A stretch of 59,222 nucleotides of DNA from Pseudomonadota bacterium (GTDB lineage: Bacteria > Pseudomonadota > Alphaproteobacteria > Sphingomonadales > SMXR01). Location of the stretch: assembly GCA_022566215.1 (NCBI GenBank), contig JADFJJ010000007.1:1-59222 (forward strand). Reading direction: 5' to 3'. Of the stretch, positions 1 to 9,000 are shown in pieces. Position numbers and translations under genes: made by a program. Each line of letters begins with the position of its first letter. Position 1 is the first letter of the stretch. A model generated the notes under the pieces. The model was not told where the DNA came from. It was given only the letters and a program-made list of their open reading frames with translations, and made no database searches.

Positions 1-86
1 AGGACCAGCCAGACCCCCAGCCCGAGCAACAGCCCGCCACCCAGAAAGGCCAGGATAAGGGGTAAAATAGAGCCATCAAACGTCAT
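1..86 (-). CDS. Probable RmuC-family protein, N-terminal fragment
   Basis: This is the first 28 codons of a minus-strand gene that runs off the left edge of the window. The visible peptide begins MTFDGSILPLIL and is a single hydrophobic segment rich in Gly and Leu, as expected for an N-terminal membrane anchor. RmuC proteins carry such an anchor before a coiled coil and nuclease-like domain, and in many alphaproteobacteria rmuC lies divergent to def. The assignment therefore rests mainly on position. Any other membrane-anchored protein would fit the peptide equally well. An 11-nt interrupted palindrome (GGGAATTTCCC) lies directly upstream of the start codon. Confidence 0.4.
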   Translation of the reverse strand, partial: MTFDGSILPLILAFLGGGLLLGLGVWLV

Positions 87-192
87 GGGAATTTCCCAAC
101 AGCATCATAAACCGGTGATCGACAGGGAACCACCTAAACAGGGGCGTTGCAAGGGAAAGTTCCCCGCCTTGACTGGGGCATTGTAAGCGTCT

Positions 193-204
193 AGGTCATG
201 ACCT
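193..204. promoter_or_regulatory. Perfect 12-bp palindrome upstream of def
   Basis: AGGTCATGACCT is a perfect inverted repeat 35 bp before the def start codon, in the divergent rmuC/def region. A TTGACT hexamer lies about 17 bp upstream (169-174), so the palindrome would overlap a -10 region if that is the -35 element. The -10 match itself is poor. It could be an operator, but no regulator is identified. Confidence 0.3.
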
Positions 205-238
205 GGTTAAACCGGGACAACAGCGGGATGAAAAAACC

Positions 239-769
239 ATGACCATTTTGCGGATTTTGACCGCACCGAACCCGGTATTGAGGACCACTTCGAAACCTGT
301 AAAAAAGGTTGATGATGCCCTTCGCGCATTTATCGATGACATGCTCGAGACCATGTATCATTCAGAGAACGGCATTGGTCTGGCGGCCATCCAGGTGGGT
401 GTTCATAAACGCATTATTGTCATGGACCTGTCCGGGGAAGATGCCCCTAAAAACCCCAAATGCTACATAAATCCGGAAATCACCTGGACCGGCGAGGAGG
501 TAGCGATTCACAGCGAAGGCTGTCTGTCGGTGCCGGAATATTACGCCGAGGTCGAACGCCCGGCCAAATGCCGGGTCAAATACCTGGACTATCGCGGCAA
601 GGAACACGAGCAGGAGGCCGAGGGGCTGTTCGCCACCTGCATCCAGCACGAAATTGACCACCTGGACGGAATACTTTTCATTGATCATATCTCTTCATTG
701 AAACGCGGCATGATCGTAAAAAAGCTGAACAAGGCCCAGCGCGAAAAAGCCCAGGCGCACACCATTTAG
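239..769 (+). CDS. def: Peptide deformylase
   Basis: Removes the N-formyl group from the initiator methionine of nascent proteins in the cytoplasm, using a catalytic metal. All three family motifs are visible: GIGLAA-Q near residues 45-51, EGCLSVP near 93-99 (the Cys is a metal ligand) and QHEIDH near 136-141 (two His ligands and the catalytic Glu). The 176-residue length is normal. The ATG at 239 is used because the upstream ATG at 228 reads into a stop after three codons. It is followed after 18 bp by fmt, the enzyme that adds the formyl group, so the two opposing activities are co-transcribed, as is common in bacteria. Confidence 0.97.
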   Translation: MTILRILTAPNPVLRTTSKPVKKVDDALRAFIDDMLETMYHSENGIGLAAIQVGVHKRIIVMDLSGEDAPKNPKCYINPEITWTGEEVAIHSEGCLSVPEYYAEVERPAKCRVKYLDYRGKEHEQEAEGLFATCIQHEIDHLDGILFIDHISSLKRGMIVKKLNKAQREKAQAHTI

Positions 770-787
770 GCCTGGCGGGGAGGCGCT

Positions 788-1711
788 ATGAAACCTTTGC
801 GGCTGATATTCATGGGTACTCCGGAGTTTGCGGTTCCCTCGCTAAAGGCCCTGGTTGAAAGTCCGCACCAGGTTGTCACGGCTTACACCCAGCCGCCGCG
901 AAAAAGCGGGCGCGGCATGAAGGAGAGCAAAAGCCCGGTTCACCGGTTCGCTGAAGATCATGGCATTCCGGTCCTGACCCCTGAAAACTTCAAGGATAAA
1001 AAGGATCTTGAAACCTTTAAGGCCTTGGGCGCGGAGGTAGCCGTGGTGGCGGCTTACGGGCTGATCCTGCCAGAGGCGATACTGACCGCGCCCAGCAAGG
1101 GATGCCTGAACATTCATGCCTCGCTGCTGCCGAAATTCAGGGGCGCGGCGCCGATCCAGCGGGCGATTGAGGCCGGTGAGACGGTCAGTGGCAACACCAT
1201 CATGAAAATTGAAAAGGGCCTGGACGCCGGGGCGATCATTATCCAGGAACAATTTACCCTCAAGCCCGATGAAACCGCCGGCTCCCTGCACGACCGCCTA
1301 TCTGACCAGGCGGCCGGCATGATTGTCCCGGCTCTGGAAGGGTATGTCGCGGGAAAGCTGGTTCCAAAACCGCAGGATGAAACCAATACCACCTATGCCC
1401 CCAAGGTCAAAAAAAGCGAAAGCCGCATCAACTGGAACGCCCCGGCCATCGAGGTCGACCGCAAGGTCCGCGCCTTTTGCCCGTACCCGGGGGCCTGGTT
1501 CCAGCATAGAGGCAAGCGCATTCGTATTCTGAAAGGCCACGTGGTGAAAGCAAGCGGCGCCCCGGGGGAAGTCCTGGACAAGTCCCTGACGGTTGCCTGC
1601 AAGACCGGGGCATACCGGATTGAGCGGGTCCAGCGCGCCGGCAAAAAGCCGATGACGGCGGCTGAGTTTTTGCGCGGCCAGCCGATCGCCCCGGGTGAGA
1701 TTGTTGATTAG
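788..1711 (+). CDS. fmt: Methionyl-tRNA formyltransferase
   Basis: Transfers a formyl group from 10-formyltetrahydrofolate to Met-tRNA(fMet), producing the initiator tRNA. The N-terminal Rossmann-like domain starts [19 protein letters not shown]. The folate-site signature [18 protein letters not shown] lies near residues 108-126 and contains the conserved SLLP and RGAAP. The C-terminal tRNA-binding OB-like domain follows from about residue 205. At 307 residues the length is typical. A GGGGAGG Shine-Dalgarno precedes the ATG. It is the middle gene of def-fmt-truA, and its stop is 4 bp before the truA start chosen here. Confidence 0.97.
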   Translation: MKPLRLIFMGTPEFAVPSLKALVESPHQVVTAYTQPPRKSGRGMKESKSPVHRFAEDHGIPVLTPENFKDKKDLETFKALGAEVAVVAAYGLILPEAILTAPSKGCLNIHASLLPKFRGAAPIQRAIEAGETVSGNTIMKIEKGLDAGAIIIQEQFTLKPDETAGSLHDRLSDQAAGMIVPALEGYVAGKLVPKPQDETNTTYAPKVKKSESRINWNAPAIEVDRKVRAFCPYPGAWFQHRGKRIRILKGHVVKASGAPGEVLDKSLTVACKTGAYRIERVQRAGKKPMTAAEFLRGQPIAPGEIVD

Positions 1712-1715
1712 TCCC

Positions 1716-2477
1716 ATGGCCCAGCGCTTCAAGATCACGATAGAATACGATGGCGGCGGATATGTCGGCTGGCAGGCCCAGGACAACGGGCCATCGGTTC
1801 AGGAAACCATTGAACAAGCGATCCATGCCTTTTCCGGCGAGCGCGTCCGCCTGACCACCGCCGGCCGGACCGATGCCGGGGTTCATGCGCTGGGCCAGGT
1901 GGCCCATTTTGACCTGAAGAAAAAAATCACACCCCACCAGGTGATGGCCGCGGTCAACGCCCACCTGAAGGAAGCCAAAGTGGCGGTCATCAAGGCTGAG
2001 GCTGTCGATGAAAACTTCAGCGCGCGCTTTTCAGCGGCCCGACGCCATTATCTTTACCGCATCCTGAACCGCAAGGCGCCGCCGGTGCTGGACCACGGGA
2101 AGGTCTGGCACGTGCCGCAAAAGCTCGATGCGGAGAAAATGCATGCCGCCGCCCAAGCGTTGGTGGGGAAACATGACTTTACAACCTTCCGTTCGATCAG
2201 GTGCCAGGCCAAATCACCGGTCAAGACGCTGGACCGGCTGGACGTTGAACGGTTGGGCGAGGAAATTTTATTCCGGGTTTCGGCGCGTTCATTTTTGCAT
2301 CACCAGGTGCGCTCGATGGTCGGCACCCTGAAGCTGGTGGGCCTGGGCAAATGGACCGCAGATAATGTCACTGAGGCGCTTGAGGCCCGGGACCGGACGG
2401 CGGTCGGTTTCAATGCCCCGCCGCACGGGCTGTATCTCATCAGAGTGGAATACCGGGAAGGCCAAACGCCTGCATAA
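1716..2477 (+). CDS. truA: tRNA pseudouridine(38-40) synthase TruA
   Basis: Isomerises uridines 38-40 in the anticodon stem-loop of many tRNAs. The catalytic aspartate is in GRTDAGVHA near residue 53, and the N-terminus [17 protein letters not shown] is the usual family opening. The track ORF starts earlier, inside fmt. I moved the start to the ATG at 1716, which gives 253 residues and matches the normal N-terminus. The 3' end overlaps the convergent membrane-protein gene by 38 bp. Sequence between them is too short for a terminator of its own. Confidence 0.95.
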   Translation: MAQRFKITIEYDGGGYVGWQAQDNGPSVQETIEQAIHAFSGERVRLTTAGRTDAGVHALGQVAHFDLKKKITPHQVMAAVNAHLKEAKVAVIKAEAVDENFSARFSAARRHYLYRILNRKAPPVLDHGKVWHVPQKLDAEKMHAAAQALVGKHDFTTFRSIRCQAKSPVKTLDRLDVERLGEEILFRVSARSFLHHQVRSMVGTLKLVGLGKWTADNVTEALEARDRTAVGFNAPPHGLYLIRVEYREGQTPA

Positions 2478-3051
2478 ACAGCGCCATGACAAAAAATACC
2501 AGTAAAACATCAAACAGCACGAACAATATGCCGTGAAAAACCGACGCGCCGAGCGCTTTGCGGGTGATGTAGAACTTGTAGCTTAAGCCCAGCCCGAGAC
2601 TGATCCACCAGACCATAACCGCGGCCGTCCCGGCTATGACGGAGAACGAGCCAAGGACAAAATAGGGCAGCATGATAATCATGAAAAATATCCGGCCCCA
2701 GTTATAAAGCGGCATAAAGACCAGGTAATTGTGGCGCGGGCCGATGATCGACCAGGCATAAAAAATCGCATAGGCAAACATTATCCAGGCGATCGCGTAT
2801 CCGGCAAAAAAGCCAAAAATAAGCAAAAAACCACTCAAATCAAAATCCGGCCCCCGGAACTGCAGCCATTGGATCAGAACATAAAGGGGGGCGGCGAAGA
2901 TCAGGGCTGAGAAAGACCGCAAAACGTTTCTGCCCGAGACCTCCATAAACTTCAGCGCCGTGGAATCGCCTATCAAAAAACGAAACGCGACAAACAGGGA
3001 GAGGACGATATGTTCGGGTAAGGTTTGGCTATGGGTTTTTTTCGGGGACAA
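2440..3051 (-). CDS. Hypothetical polytopic membrane protein
   Basis: I do not recognise a family with certainty. With a TTG start at 3051 the product has 203 residues and about five to six hydrophobic segments, starting with [14 protein letters not shown] and including aromatic-rich runs such as [16 protein letters not shown] and [20 protein letters not shown]. The pattern resembles small YIP1-like inner-membrane proteins, but that is only a resemblance. The track ORF starts inside dapD; the first internal ATG would remove the first membrane segment, so the TTG just after dapD is preferred. It follows dapD by 16 bp and is probably co-transcribed with it. In relatives this position between truA and dapD often holds dapE, which is absent here. 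Confidence 0.55.
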   Translation of the reverse strand: MSPKKTHSQTLPEHIVLSLFVAFRFLIGDSTALKFMEVSGRNVLRSFSALIFAAPLYVLIQWLQFRGPDFDLSGFLLIFGFFAGYAIAWIMFAYAIFYAWSIIGPRHNYLVFMPLYNWGRIFFMIIMLPYFVLGSFSVIAGTAAVMVWWISLGLGLSYKFYITRKALGASVFHGILFVLFDVLLVFFVMALFMQAFGLPGIPL

Positions 3052-3067
3052 GGGACTGGGCCGCCTT

Positions 3068-3859
3068 TCACGGGCGGAGCAAATCGTTGATGGAGGTTTT
3101 GGCCCGGGTTCCGGCATCCACGGATTTGACAATCACCGCCGCGTAGGTGTTTTTTTCCGGCAGTATACCCGGCACCACCACTGAATATGCCGGGATTCGC
3201 CCGGTTGTGACCCGGCCGCTTTTCCGGTCCAGGATCGGGGTGGATTTGCCAAGATAAACCCCCATGGCAAGCACCGCTCCCTCTTCGATTATGACCCCTT
3301 CGGCCACTTCCGAACGGGCGCCGATAAAACAGTTGTCTTCGATAATGACCGGGCTTGCCTGGACCGGCTCAAGCACCCCGCCGATCCCGGCCCCGCCCGA
3401 GATATGGCAGTTTTTTCCCACCTGCGCGCAGCTTCCCACCGTCGCCCAGGTATCCACCATGGTGCCGTCCCCGACATAGGCGCCAATATTGACATATGAA
3501 GGCATCAGCACCACACCCTGGCCGAGGTACGCCCCAAAACGGACCAGTGAGCCAGGAACAGCACGTATGCCGGCCTTTTTGAAGTCGTCTTCGCCCCAGC
3601 CGGAGAATTTCATCGGCGCCTTGTCGTACCATGGACCTTCCTTGACCAGGCGGTTTTCCGACAGCTGAAAATAAAGAAGCACCGCCTTTTTGGCCCATTG
3701 GTTAACTTGCCAGACGCCGTCCTTTTTCTCAGCTGCCCTGAGCCGCCCCTGATCCATCAAGGCAATGACTTCCTCTACGGAAGAGAGAACCGGGTCACCT
3801 GTACTCAGCGAGCTGCGTTTCTCCCAGGCGGTCTCGATGATATTCTTTAGTTTATCCAT
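3068..3859 (-). CDS. dapD: 2,3,4,5-tetrahydropyridine-2,6-dicarboxylate N-succinyltransferase
   Basis: Succinylates tetrahydrodipicolinate using succinyl-CoA in the succinylase branch of lysine and meso-diaminopimelate synthesis, so it feeds both protein and peptidoglycan. The 263-residue protein has an N-terminal helical domain ([15 protein letters not shown]) and a left-handed beta-helix of hexapeptide repeats from about residue 95 to 230, for example [20 protein letters not shown] and the glycine-rich [13 protein letters not shown]. It is slightly shorter than the usual 270-285. The gene follows the HAD nucleotidase by only 4 bp, so both are likely on one transcript. Confidence 0.95.
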   Translation of the reverse strand: MDKLKNIIETAWEKRSSLSTGDPVLSSVEEVIALMDQGRLRAAEKKDGVWQVNQWAKKAVLLYFQLSENRLVKEGPWYDKAPMKFSGWGEDDFKKAGIRAVPGSLVRFGAYLGQGVVLMPSYVNIGAYVGDGTMVDTWATVGSCAQVGKNCHISGGAGIGGVLEPVQASPVIIEDNCFIGARSEVAEGVIIEEGAVLAMGVYLGKSTPILDRKSGRVTTGRIPAYSVVVPGILPEKNTYAAVIVKSVDAGTRAKTSINDLLRP

Positions 3860-3863
3860 ATCC

Positions 3864-4559
3864 TCACGTTTGAAGCGTTTCGCTGAGCCAGCCTACCAGA
3901 TGGTCGGTTTCATAATCAATGTGCGCGGCGTCATAGCCCATCGCTCCCCATTCATAGCGGGTCTTGACCCACACCGTGGTCATGCCAAGGGCCGCCGCCG
4001 GGGCCAGGTTGCGCGCCATGTCTTCAATCATCACGGCATTTTTCGGGTCAATTCCGAAGTGGTCGATGAAGTTTTGATAGGAGACCTCATTGGGCTTTGG
4101 AATATGGCCGGCCGCGGTGATATCAAATATTCCGTCGAACTGGTCTTCAATGCCGATTTTTTCCAGCACCCGGATGGCATAGCGGGCCTCACCATTGGTA
4201 AAGATAAATTTTCTCCCCCGAATTGCGCTCAAAGCCCGGCCCAGTTCCTGATCTTGTTTCAGCGGGGACAGGTCAATGTCGTGGACAAAATGCATAAAAT
4301 CTTCCGGGTTGACCCCGTGTACTTCGATCAGGCCGCGCAGGGTAGTGCCATAGCGGATAAAATAATCCTTTTGTATTTTATAGGCCTGGTCTCCGTCGAC
4401 CCCAAGCAAGTTCGTAATATAGGCCTTCATTTTGATATCGATGTGGGCAAACAGGTTGCAATGTTCAGGATAAAGGGTGTTATCCAGATCAAATATCCAG
4501 GCGGTCGAAGAGCTATTCGACACCTTTTTTCTGCTTTTTTTCCGGATAATCTGGTCCAT
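3864..4559 (-). CDS. HAD-family pyrimidine 5'-nucleotidase
   Basis: Haloacid-dehalogenase-superfamily phosphatase of the pyrimidine 5'-nucleotidase (SDT1/PhnX-like) group, probably acting on nucleoside monophosphates. Visible motifs are IFDLDNTLY (motif I, nucleophile Asp near residue 24), FTNGE (motif II), a Lys in the KPN segment (motif III) and MIEDMARNL (motif IV). The track ORF begins inside the end of engB; the ATG at 4559 gives MDQIIRKK and 231 residues with a G-rich ribosome site upstream. The gene commonly neighbours dapD in alphaproteobacteria. The exact substrate cannot be told from sequence. Confidence 0.82.
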   Translation of the reverse strand: MDQIIRKKSRKKVSNSSSTAWIFDLDNTLYPEHCNLFAHIDIKMKAYITNLLGVDGDQAYKIQKDYFIRYGTTLRGLIEVHGVNPEDFMHFVHDIDLSPLKQDQELGRALSAIRGRKFIFTNGEARYAIRVLEKIGIEDQFDGIFDITAAGHIPKPNEVSYQNFIDHFGIDPKNAVMIEDMARNLAPAAALGMTTVWVKTRYEWGAMGYDAAHIDYETDHLVGWLSETLQT

Positions 4560-4576
4560 CGCGGGTGGTTTTCCCC

Positions 4577-5216
4577 CTAACCCTTGCACGCGTTGGCTAT
4601 AGCATCGCGCAAGTCATCAATGCCGATATTCTTGACCGCGCTGGTGGCCAGGATATCGGGGTGTACAATAACATAAGGTTTCAGGTCGTTGCGCAGTTTT
4701 TCCATAGCCGGTTCACGCTCTTCCACTTTCAGTTTGTCGACTTTGGTCGCCACTACCAGGGTGGAAACCGCGGCCTTGCAAAAGTTCAAGGATTTCCCGG
4801 TCGCTTTTCATCAGCCCGCGGCGGGCGTCGATTAAAAGAAACAGCCGCCTCAGGGGCGCCCTTCCCCTCATGTAATCCTTGATCAGGCCGGTCCAGCGCC
4901 TGACCTGGCCCTTGGCCGCCCGGGCATAGCCATAGCCGGGCATATCAACCAGATAACACTCGCCGCCCAGACTATCTCCGGTTAGATGAAAATAGTTCAG
5001 CATCCGGGTGCGTCCCGGGGTATTGGAGGTCTTGGCCATTTTTTTGCGCTCCACCAGGGCGTTCAGCAGGGTCGATTTCCCGACGTTGGAGCGCCCGGCG
5101 AAGGCCACTTCCGGAAAACCGGCCGCGGGCAGATCGTTGGCCGAAACCGCACTGGTCAAAAAGGTGCACTCCACGGCCCAGGGGGGGCCAGCCGCGCTGC
5201 CTTTTTCCTTAGCCAT
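4577..5216 (-). pseudogene. engB: engB/yihA ribosome-biogenesis GTPase, split by a frameshift
   Basis: EngB is a small GTPase needed for assembly of the large ribosomal subunit and is essential in most bacteria tested. The upstream frame (5216 to about 4780) holds the P-loop GRSNVGKST near residues 41-49, switch [10 protein letters not shown] and the segment SDREILELL. It then runs out of frame to a stop at 4713. The remainder continues in another frame as [16 protein letters not shown] (G4 motif TKVD) through the ATSAV region (G5) and ends at 4577. Inserting two bases between 4778 and 4779 restores CTT-TTG-(GA)C-AAG, that is LLDKAAVS, which is what the family normally has. This is either a sequencing or assembly error or a real disruption. 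The gene sits between yidC (8-bp overlap) and the HAD nucleotidase. Confidence 0.88.
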
Positions 5217-6960
5217 CTTTTATTGAGACACCTTCGCGCCTCATGATGATCCACTGCTGGGTGATCGACAACAGGTTGTTCCAGGTCCAGTAAATCACCA
5301 GGGCGACCGGGAACGGCGCCAGGATGAAGGTGAACAAAATTGGCATGAACATGAATATCTTGGCCTGGATCGGGTCTGGAGATTGCGGGTTCAGCTTCAT
5401 TTGCAGCCACATGGTCAGGCCCATCAGGATTGGCCAGATGCCGATCGCCAGGAAGGAAATCCAGCCCGGATAGGACCAGTCGATCAGGCCGAAGCCGGTG
5501 ATCAATGTCGCCGGATCCGGGGCCGACAGATCGTGGATCCAGCCAAAGAACGGCTGATGGCGGGAATCAATCGTGACAAACAACGTCTTGTAAAGGGCGA
5601 AAAACACCGGAATCTGCAGCAAAATCGGCAAGCACCCGGCCGCCGGATTGACTTTTTCCTTCTTGTAAAGCGCCATCGTTTCCTGTTGCTGGCGCGTTTT
5701 GTCGTCGGCATAACGTTCCTTGATCTGCTTCATTTTGGGCTGCAGCTTTTTCATTTTGCTCATGGCCCGGTAGGACTTGTTGGCCAGCGGGAAAAAGAAA
5801 ATCTTGATGATGATGGTCAAAATCAGGATCGCGACCCCGTAATTGCCGGTCGCCTTGAAGAAAAAATCCAGGGTGAAATAAATCGGCTGGGTCAGGAAAC
5901 TGAACCAGCCCCAATCGATCGCCCAGTCAAATTTCGGAATGTTATAGGCTTCGCTATAAGCATCGATCAGGTCCACTTCCTTGGCGCCGGCGAAAAAGTG
6001 GGAAGTGTATTCTGATCTCCCGCCGATCGCTACAACTTCACCGCCTTCGACCAAAAATCTGGCCCGGTAAACATCCCGGCCGCGCATTTTGCTGTAGGTG
6101 TAATTGCCGGTAAAGGATTTGCCTTGATCGGGAATCAGGGCGGTCAGCCAGTTTTTGCCGGTAAATCCCAGCCAGCCATTGTTGCTTCCGGCATATTCCA
6201 GCGGGCCATCATCGGCCAAATCATCATAGTCATAATCGTCTTCCACCTGGTCGTTAAATGCACCAACCGGGCCTTCGTGAAGAATAAAAAAGCCCAGCGT
6301 GTCGGGGGTATCGATGCGCCAGATGTCGCCGGTGGGGGCGATGTTAATCCTAGCGCCTGAGTTGTTCTCAACCACCTGGCGGATGGTGAAAAGAAAATTT
6401 TCATCGACCGAGAAAAACTGGCGGAAGGTAACACCCTGGCTGTTTTCCCAGTAAAGCTCGACCGGGTTATCGGTGGTCAATGTCCCGCCCCGGGCATTCC
6501 AGACGGTATTTTCACCGGGGAGTTCGACGCTGGCATTGGCCCGCCAGCCAAACCGCGCAAAATAAGCATTATTTTCCGGCGCCGGCCTTAAAAGGTTAAT
6601 ATTTAACGCCCCTTCGCCAACCCGGTCGTAATAATCCTTCAACACCAGGTTATCCAGGGTTGCGCCACGGGTCGAGATGCTGCCACGAACCCGGGCAGCG
6701 TCAATTATCACCGGGACCGAGACGGCCGGCGGGGGGGCCGCTTCCGGTGGGGCTTCACCCAATATCTCCCGCGACAGCGGATCAGGGTCGGTAATGGTCT
6801 CACCGCCCAGATCAAGGGGTTGATCAACCTCGGCTTCCTGGTCCAGCTGTTCCTGCTCACGGGCCAGCTCATCCATGGGACCCAAGTAAAATGTCTGGTA
6901 GAGAAACAGAACCAGCATCGAGAGGACCACCGCCGACAGCAAATTTTTCATATCACCCAT
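5209..6960 (-). CDS. yidC: Membrane protein insertase YidC
   Basis: Inserts proteins into the inner membrane, alone or with SecYEG. The 583-residue protein has the Gram-negative layout: an N-terminal transmembrane anchor ([16 protein letters not shown]), a large periplasmic beta domain from about residue 60 to 350, then five C-terminal membrane helices. The conserved cytoplasmic loop [16 protein letters not shown] and the segment [19 protein letters not shown] identify the family. The start at 6960 or the ATG three codons in (6951) are both possible. It overlaps engB by 8 bp and follows yidD by 3 bp, forming rpmH-rnpA-yidD-yidC-engB. Confidence 0.97.
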   Translation of the reverse strand: MGDMKNLLSAVVLSMLVLFLYQTFYLGPMDELAREQEQLDQEAEVDQPLDLGGETITDPDPLSREILGEAPPEAAPPPAVSVPVIIDAARVRGSISTRGATLDNLVLKDYYDRVGEGALNINLLRPAPENNAYFARFGWRANASVELPGENTVWNARGGTLTTDNPVELYWENSQGVTFRQFFSVDENFLFTIRQVVENNSGARINIAPTGDIWRIDTPDTLGFFILHEGPVGAFNDQVEDDYDYDDLADDGPLEYAGSNNGWLGFTGKNWLTALIPDQGKSFTGNYTYSKMRGRDVYRARFLVEGGEVVAIGGRSEYTSHFFAGAKEVDLIDAYSEAYNIPKFDWAIDWGWFSFLTQPIYFTLDFFFKATGNYGVAILILTIIIKIFFFPLANKSYRAMSKMKKLQPKMKQIKERYADDKTRQQQETMALYKKEKVNPAAGCLPILLQIPVFFALYKTLFVTIDSRHQPFFGWIHDLSAPDPATLITGFGLIDWSYPGWISFLAIGIWPILMGLTMWLQMKLNPQSPDPIQAKIFMFMPILFTFILAPFPVALVIYWTWNNLLSITQQWIIMRREGVSIKDG

Positions 6961-6963
6961 AAT

Positions 6964-7236
6964 TCAAACCTTATTCTTCGCTTTCTTTTTGCGCTGTTCA
7001 GAATGCCCCTCAGAGGCCTCCGGCACGGGATCAAAACCGGAGCCGCCAAAGGGGTGGCACCGGCCAATGCGCTTTAATGCCAGCCACGAGCCTTTAAGTC
7101 CACCATGAAGTTTAATGGCCTCCGCCGCGTACTGGCTGCAGGTCGGCTGGAAGCGGCAGGTGGGCGGAAAAAAGGGTGAAACCAGCCGCTGGTAGCCGCT
7201 GATCATAAGCTGGAAAAATTTGGCCAATGGCGACAT
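6964..7236 (-). CDS. yidD: Membrane protein insertion efficiency factor YidD
   Basis: A small amphipathic protein that assists YidC-dependent insertion at the inner membrane. The 90-residue product carries the family signature with cysteines: [15 protein letters not shown] and the following [15 protein letters not shown]. The basic tail [12 protein letters not shown] is typical in being variable. It lies 3 bp from rnpA upstream and 3 bp from yidC downstream, in the conserved order. Confidence 0.95.
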   Translation of the reverse strand: MSPLAKFFQLMISGYQRLVSPFFPPTCRFQPTCSQYAAEAIKLHGGLKGSWLALKRIGRCHPFGGSGFDPVPEASEGHSEQRKKKAKNKV

Positions 7237-7239
7237 GTC

Positions 7240-7608
7240 TCAGACCTTTTTTTCAAGACGCTTATGTAAGACTTCGAGCGCGCTTTTCAAATCCTGAACC
7301 AACAATTCATAGGGCCTCTTAAGGGCAGCTTTTCGCCCGATCACCACATAATGAAATCGATCCCGGCCCAATTCCGGGAAAACCTCCCCGATCACCTTCC
7401 TTAGGCGGCGCTTGATGCGGTTGCGTTCAACCGCGCCGCCGCACCGCTTGGTCACGGTCAGGCCGGCGTAAATCCCTTTTTCCGCATCCTCGGCCGGCGC
7501 CTTAATCTGGACCACCAGACCGGGCATGGGCTTTTTGACGCCAGCGGCCGCCACCGACAAAAACTGCCGGCGGGTCTTCAGGGTGTATATGTCAGGTTTT
7601 TTCCTCAT
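7240..7608 (-). CDS. rnpA: Ribonuclease P protein component
   Basis: The basic protein subunit of RNase P, which binds the catalytic RNA and the tRNA 5' leader. The 122-residue sequence starts KPDIYTLKTRRQFLSVAAAG and contains the signature AVERNRIKRRLRKVIGEV near residues 55-72, the arginine-rich RNR motif that contacts the RNA. It lies 94 bp downstream of rpmH. A terminator-like hairpin in that gap (separate entry) may set its expression below that of L34. Confidence 0.95.
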   Translation of the reverse strand: MRKKPDIYTLKTRRQFLSVAAAGVKKPMPGLVVQIKAPAEDAEKGIYAGLTVTKRCGGAVERNRIKRRLRKVIGEVFPELGRDRFHYVVIGRKAALKRPYELLVQDLKSALEVLHKRLEKKV

Positions 7609-7636
7609 GATCTGTATCTATACCGTCAAGAAGCAT

Positions 7637-7665
7637 AAAAAAACCGGCCCCTTGGTGGGAGCCGG
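7637..7665 (-). terminator. Intrinsic-terminator-like hairpin between rpmH and rnpA
   Basis: On the minus strand a stem CCGG-(CT bulge)-CCC pairs with GGG-CCGG around a six-base loop (7644-7665) and is followed at once by seven T residues (7643-7637). It lies 38 bp after the rpmH stop and about 28 bp before the rnpA start, so it would end or attenuate the rpmH transcript before rnpA. The stem has a 2-nt bulge, so partial read-through is likely. Confidence 0.55.
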
Positions 7666-7702
7666 CGCTAATCCTCAAAAAGGGTTGATTGCCCCCTTAA
7701 AA

Positions 7703-7837
7703 TTAAGCAGAAAGGCGCTTGCGGCCCTTGGCCCGTCTCGCATTCAGGACCCGGCGGCCGCCGACAGTGGCCATCCGGGCGCGGAAACCGTGGCGGCGTT
7801 TTCTGACCAGGTTGCTGGGCTGAAATGTTCTTTTCAT
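7703..7837 (-). CDS. rpmH: 50S ribosomal protein L34 (missed by the ORF track)
   Basis: This 44-codon gene is too short for the supplied track, but reads cleanly on the minus strand. The product starts [18 protein letters not shown] and continues with [20 protein letters not shown], the very basic and highly conserved L34 sequence of normal length. L34 is a structural protein of the large ribosomal subunit. An AGAGGTGA Shine-Dalgarno lies 5' of the ATG and a textbook promoter lies about 60 bp further upstream. It heads the rpmH-rnpA-yidD-yidC cluster. Confidence 0.97.
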   Translation of the reverse strand: MKRTFQPSNLVRKRRHGFRARMATVGGRRVLNARRAKGRKRLSA

Positions 7838-7897
7838 AGTCACCTCTGCTCCGGGTTCAACGTCTTGGGCCTGACCCGCTTCTCAATTGCGAGGGGG

Positions 7898-7926
7898 TGT
7901 ATAGCGCTCTCCCCAGGACAAGTCAA
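7898..7926 (-). promoter_or_regulatory. Sigma-70-type promoter of rpmH
   Basis: Reading the minus strand, TTGACT (7926-7921) is separated by exactly 17 bp from TATACA (7903-7898). Transcription would begin near 7891, giving a leader of roughly 54 nt before rpmH. Both hexamers are near consensus. Confidence 0.75.
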
Positions 7927-8063
7927 TGGCCGTAAAGGTGAATTTCCTCAATTTGTTTTCCGGCATCAGGGCCAAAAATTCAGGGCCTTTTACGCTCCTT
8001 TTGCCCTTTGGAACAAATTGGGATAAAGCTAGAAGCCGGAAGCTGGGAATGAGGGGCTTTGGC

Positions 8064-8933
8064 ATGACATTAAACAAGCCAGGATTAACGCGAGCGGCCG
8101 GCCGGAGGTTTCTGGCCGCCCTGATTTTTCTTCTGTTCCCTGTTTCCCTGTTGCAGGCAGCGGAAAAACCGAACCTTATGGAGCGTTGGCTGGTCAATGA
8201 TTCCCTTTCCGGGCGGGAGGTCGACCACAGCCCCTGGCAAAACCTTCTGGACTCCTACCTGGTGGCCCGGGATGAGGGGGAAAGCGCTTTTAACTATGCC
8301 GCCGTCACAAGCCAGGACCAGGAGGTTTTGTCCCAGTACATCATCATGCTGGGGCGGACCGATGTTGACCGCCTGAACCGGGATGAACAAATGGCGTTCT
8401 GGATCAACGCCTACAATGCCCTGGTGGTCAGTATCGTTCTTGAGGACTATCCGGTGCGCAGCATCAATGACATCGGCGGGTGGTTTTTCTCGCCCGGACC
8501 GTGGCAGGAAAAAAGGTTCCGGGTGTACCTGATAAACCTGAGCCTGAACGACATCCACCACCGCATTCTGCGCCCGATCTGGAGGGATTTGCGGATCCAT
8601 TATGTCTTGAGCTGCGGGGCGCGGGGCTGCCCGGCGCTGGCGGCAAAGCCTTTTACCGGGAAATCCATTGAGGAAGACCTGGCGGCGGCCGAGACCGCTT
8701 TCATCAACTTTGGTCCGGCGATCCGCCAGATCAGGGGGACCGGGGTTACGCTGTCACGCATATACGACTGGTATGGGCGCGATTTCGGCGAACAGGAAGA
8801 GGACATCCTGGCCCACATCAAAAACCGGGCCCGGGGGAATTTGGCGGTTCAGCTGGCGCCGGTCGGAAAAATTTCCAGCTACGGATTTGACTGGGATCTG
8901 AACGATGCCGCGGGTCAAACCCCGGGCGACTGA
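8064..8933 (+). CDS. Secreted DUF547-domain protein
   Basis: A protein of unknown biochemical function with a DUF547 domain. From the chosen ATG at 8064 (AGGGG Shine-Dalgarno 7 nt upstream) the 289-residue product starts with a basic n-region and a hydrophobic core, FLAALIFLLFPVSLLQAAE, which looks like a cleavable Sec signal, so it is probably periplasmic. DUF547 hallmarks are FWINAYNALVV and the cysteine pair in YVLSCGARGCPAL, followed by ISRIYDWYGRDFG-like sequence (here LSRIYDWYGRDFG). The track start at 7926 lies inside the rpmH promoter and has no ribosome site, so it is rejected. It is a single gene between rpmH (divergent) and the histidine kinase. Confidence 0.85.
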   Translation: MTLNKPGLTRAAGRRFLAALIFLLFPVSLLQAAEKPNLMERWLVNDSLSGREVDHSPWQNLLDSYLVARDEGESAFNYAAVTSQDQEVLSQYIIMLGRTDVDRLNRDEQMAFWINAYNALVVSIVLEDYPVRSINDIGGWFFSPGPWQEKRFRVYLINLSLNDIHHRILRPIWRDLRIHYVLSCGARGCPALAAKPFTGKSIEEDLAAAETAFINFGPAIRQIRGTGVTLSRIYDWYGRDFGEQEEDILAHIKNRARGNLAVQLAPVGKISSYGFDWDLNDAAGQTPGD

Positions 8934-9000
8934 ACACCTTTCCCGGGTAAAACCCTGAAAATTATTTAATTTTAGGCAAAATCCCTTTACAAACCTATTC

